Source of the DNA: Lachnoclostridium phytofermentans
GTDB taxonomy: Bacteria; Bacillota; Clostridia; Lachnospirales; Lachnospiraceae
Direction of reading: 5' to 3'
Length of the DNA stretch: 7,007 nt
Assembly: GCA_003526525.1 (NCBI GenBank)
Contig: DPVV01000159.1
Span: 1 to 7,007, forward strand
Shown here: positions 6,267 to 7,007 of the stretch, in pieces
How positions within the stretch are numbered: position 1 is the first letter of the stretch
Layout of the letters: every line of letters begins with the position of its first letter
Made by a program: the position numbers and the translations under genes
The notes under the pieces: model-generated
The model's database searches: none
The model's input: only the letters and a program-made list of their open reading frames with translations
What the model was told of the DNA's origin: nothing

Positions 6267-7007
6267 ATGCTGATAATTCCAATTAATTTAGGTAATAAAG
6301 TACCCTTATATGAACAGATTTATGAATATATAAAGAGGGAAATAAAAACAGGCAAGCTACCTGTGGCTACGAAACTGCCGTCTTCGCGTAATTTAGCGCA
6401 AAGTCTGCAAATAAGTAGAAGCACAGTGGAGCTTGCCTATCAGCAGTTAATCTCCGAAGGGTATATAGAATCTATACCAAAGAGCGGATATTATGTTCAA
6501 GGGATCATGGATTTAATTCAGATTACCGAAAGAAAAAAAGCTCTAGGCAAAGAAAAAGTCGAGAAAGTAGAACGATTAAAATACGATTTTTCGCCATTTG
6601 CAGTAGACCTCTCAGAATTTCCGTTTCCTACTTGGAGAAAGCTTAGTAATCAATGTATGAATGATATGAATCAATCCTTATTTCTCCTTGGAGAGAACCA
6701 AGGTGATCTTTCACTTAGAGAGGCAATTGTGGCATATCTTCATAGCTCTCGTGGTGTGAAAGTGGAGGCATCCCAGGTTATTGTTGGAGCAGGTGCAGAT
6801 TATCTATTGGTTTTATTATCTCAGATTCTAGGTAATGATCAAATTATTGCAATGGAGAATCCAGTTTATAAACGAGCTTATCGCATCTTTCAAGGAGTTC
6901 CCTATCCGGTTCGACCAATTACCGTAAATACAGATGGAATTAGTATTGAGGAATTAACGAGAACGGATGCTTCGATTGTTTATGTAACACCATCTCATCA
7001 ATATCCT
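6267..7007 (+). CDS. MocR/PdxR-type GntR regulator with aminotransferase domain, 3' end missing
   Basis: 247 residues are visible and the gene runs off the window. Residues about 13-77 form a GntR winged helix-turn-helix: PLYEQIYEYI, LPSSRNLAQSLQISRSTVELAYQQL, then EGYI and SGYYV. After a charged linker (about 78-105) a fold-type I aminotransferase-like domain begins: YDFSPFAVDLSEFPFPTWRKL, QGDLSLREAIVAYL, RGVKVEASQVIVGAGADYLL, ENPVYKRAYR and VTPSHQYP. This is the MocR architecture; members bind PLP and regulate PLP synthesis (PdxR), GABA use (GabR) or other amine metabolism. The PLP-binding lysine lies beyond the window, so cofactor binding cannot be judged. Only one base separates it from ribF, suggesting co-transcription. 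Which genes it controls is not visible; a pdxST or transporter gene beyond the window would be informative. True aminotransferases lack the N-terminal HTH, so the regulator call is firm. Confidence 0.93.
   Translation, partial: MLIIPINLGNKVPLYEQIYEYIKREIKTGKLPVATKLPSSRNLAQSLQISRSTVELAYQQLISEGYIESIPKSGYYVQGIMDLIQITERKKALGKEKVEKVERLKYDFSPFAVDLSEFPFPTWRKLSNQCMNDMNQSLFLLGENQGDLSLREAIVAYLHSSRGVKVEASQVIVGAGADYLLVLLSQILGNDQIIAMENPVYKRAYRIFQGVPYPVRPITVNTDGISIEELTRTDASIVYVTPSHQYP

Overview
The window is a piece of a chromosomal housekeeping operon from a low-GC Gram-positive bacterium, most likely a clostridium and plausibly a Lachnospiraceae member. Three things suggest this: AT-rich codon use, A/G-rich Shine-Dalgarno sites such as AAGGAGG, and the order infB-rbfA-nrnA-truB-ribF. 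A DHH phosphoesterase directly after rbfA fits Clostridia (and actinobacteria), whereas Bacillus keeps nrnA elsewhere. The genus is an inference; no marker here fixes it.

Layout: all six supported genes are on the + strand. Positions 1-2539 hold infB (IF-2) without its 5' end. Its visible N-terminus is a run of about 15 tandem GDR(R)PQGQGSY units (5-484), followed by a charged linker and the complete conserved IF-2 core. A 149-base gap (2540-2688) contains three consecutive potential RNA hairpins and leads to rbfA (2689-3096). A strong ribosome binding site 14 bases later starts nrnA (3111-4085). Next is a 264-base non-coding stretch (4086-4349) with a heptamer tandem repeat that begins inside the nrnA stop region, three inverted repeats, a short direct repeat and a weak promoter candidate. 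Then truB (4350-5273), a 71-base gap with two interlocked inverted repeats, ribF (5345-6265), and, one base after the ribF stop, a MocR/GntR-aminotransferase regulator (6267 to beyond the window).

How the genes work together: IF-2 delivers initiator fMet-tRNA to the 30S subunit, RbfA matures the 30S subunit, TruB makes psi55 in tRNA, and NrnA degrades RNA dinucleotides and pAp. These form a translation and RNA-turnover group. RibF makes FMN and FAD and is a common passenger of this operon. The terminal regulator belongs to a PLP-binding family and looks like the start of a different function that has become coupled to ribF.

I found no defence system, CRISPR, transposase, tRNA or rRNA. The genes are ordinary. 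The unusual material is the hierarchical repeat in IF-2 and the structured intergenic sequences, especially 2580-2668 and 5285-5330.
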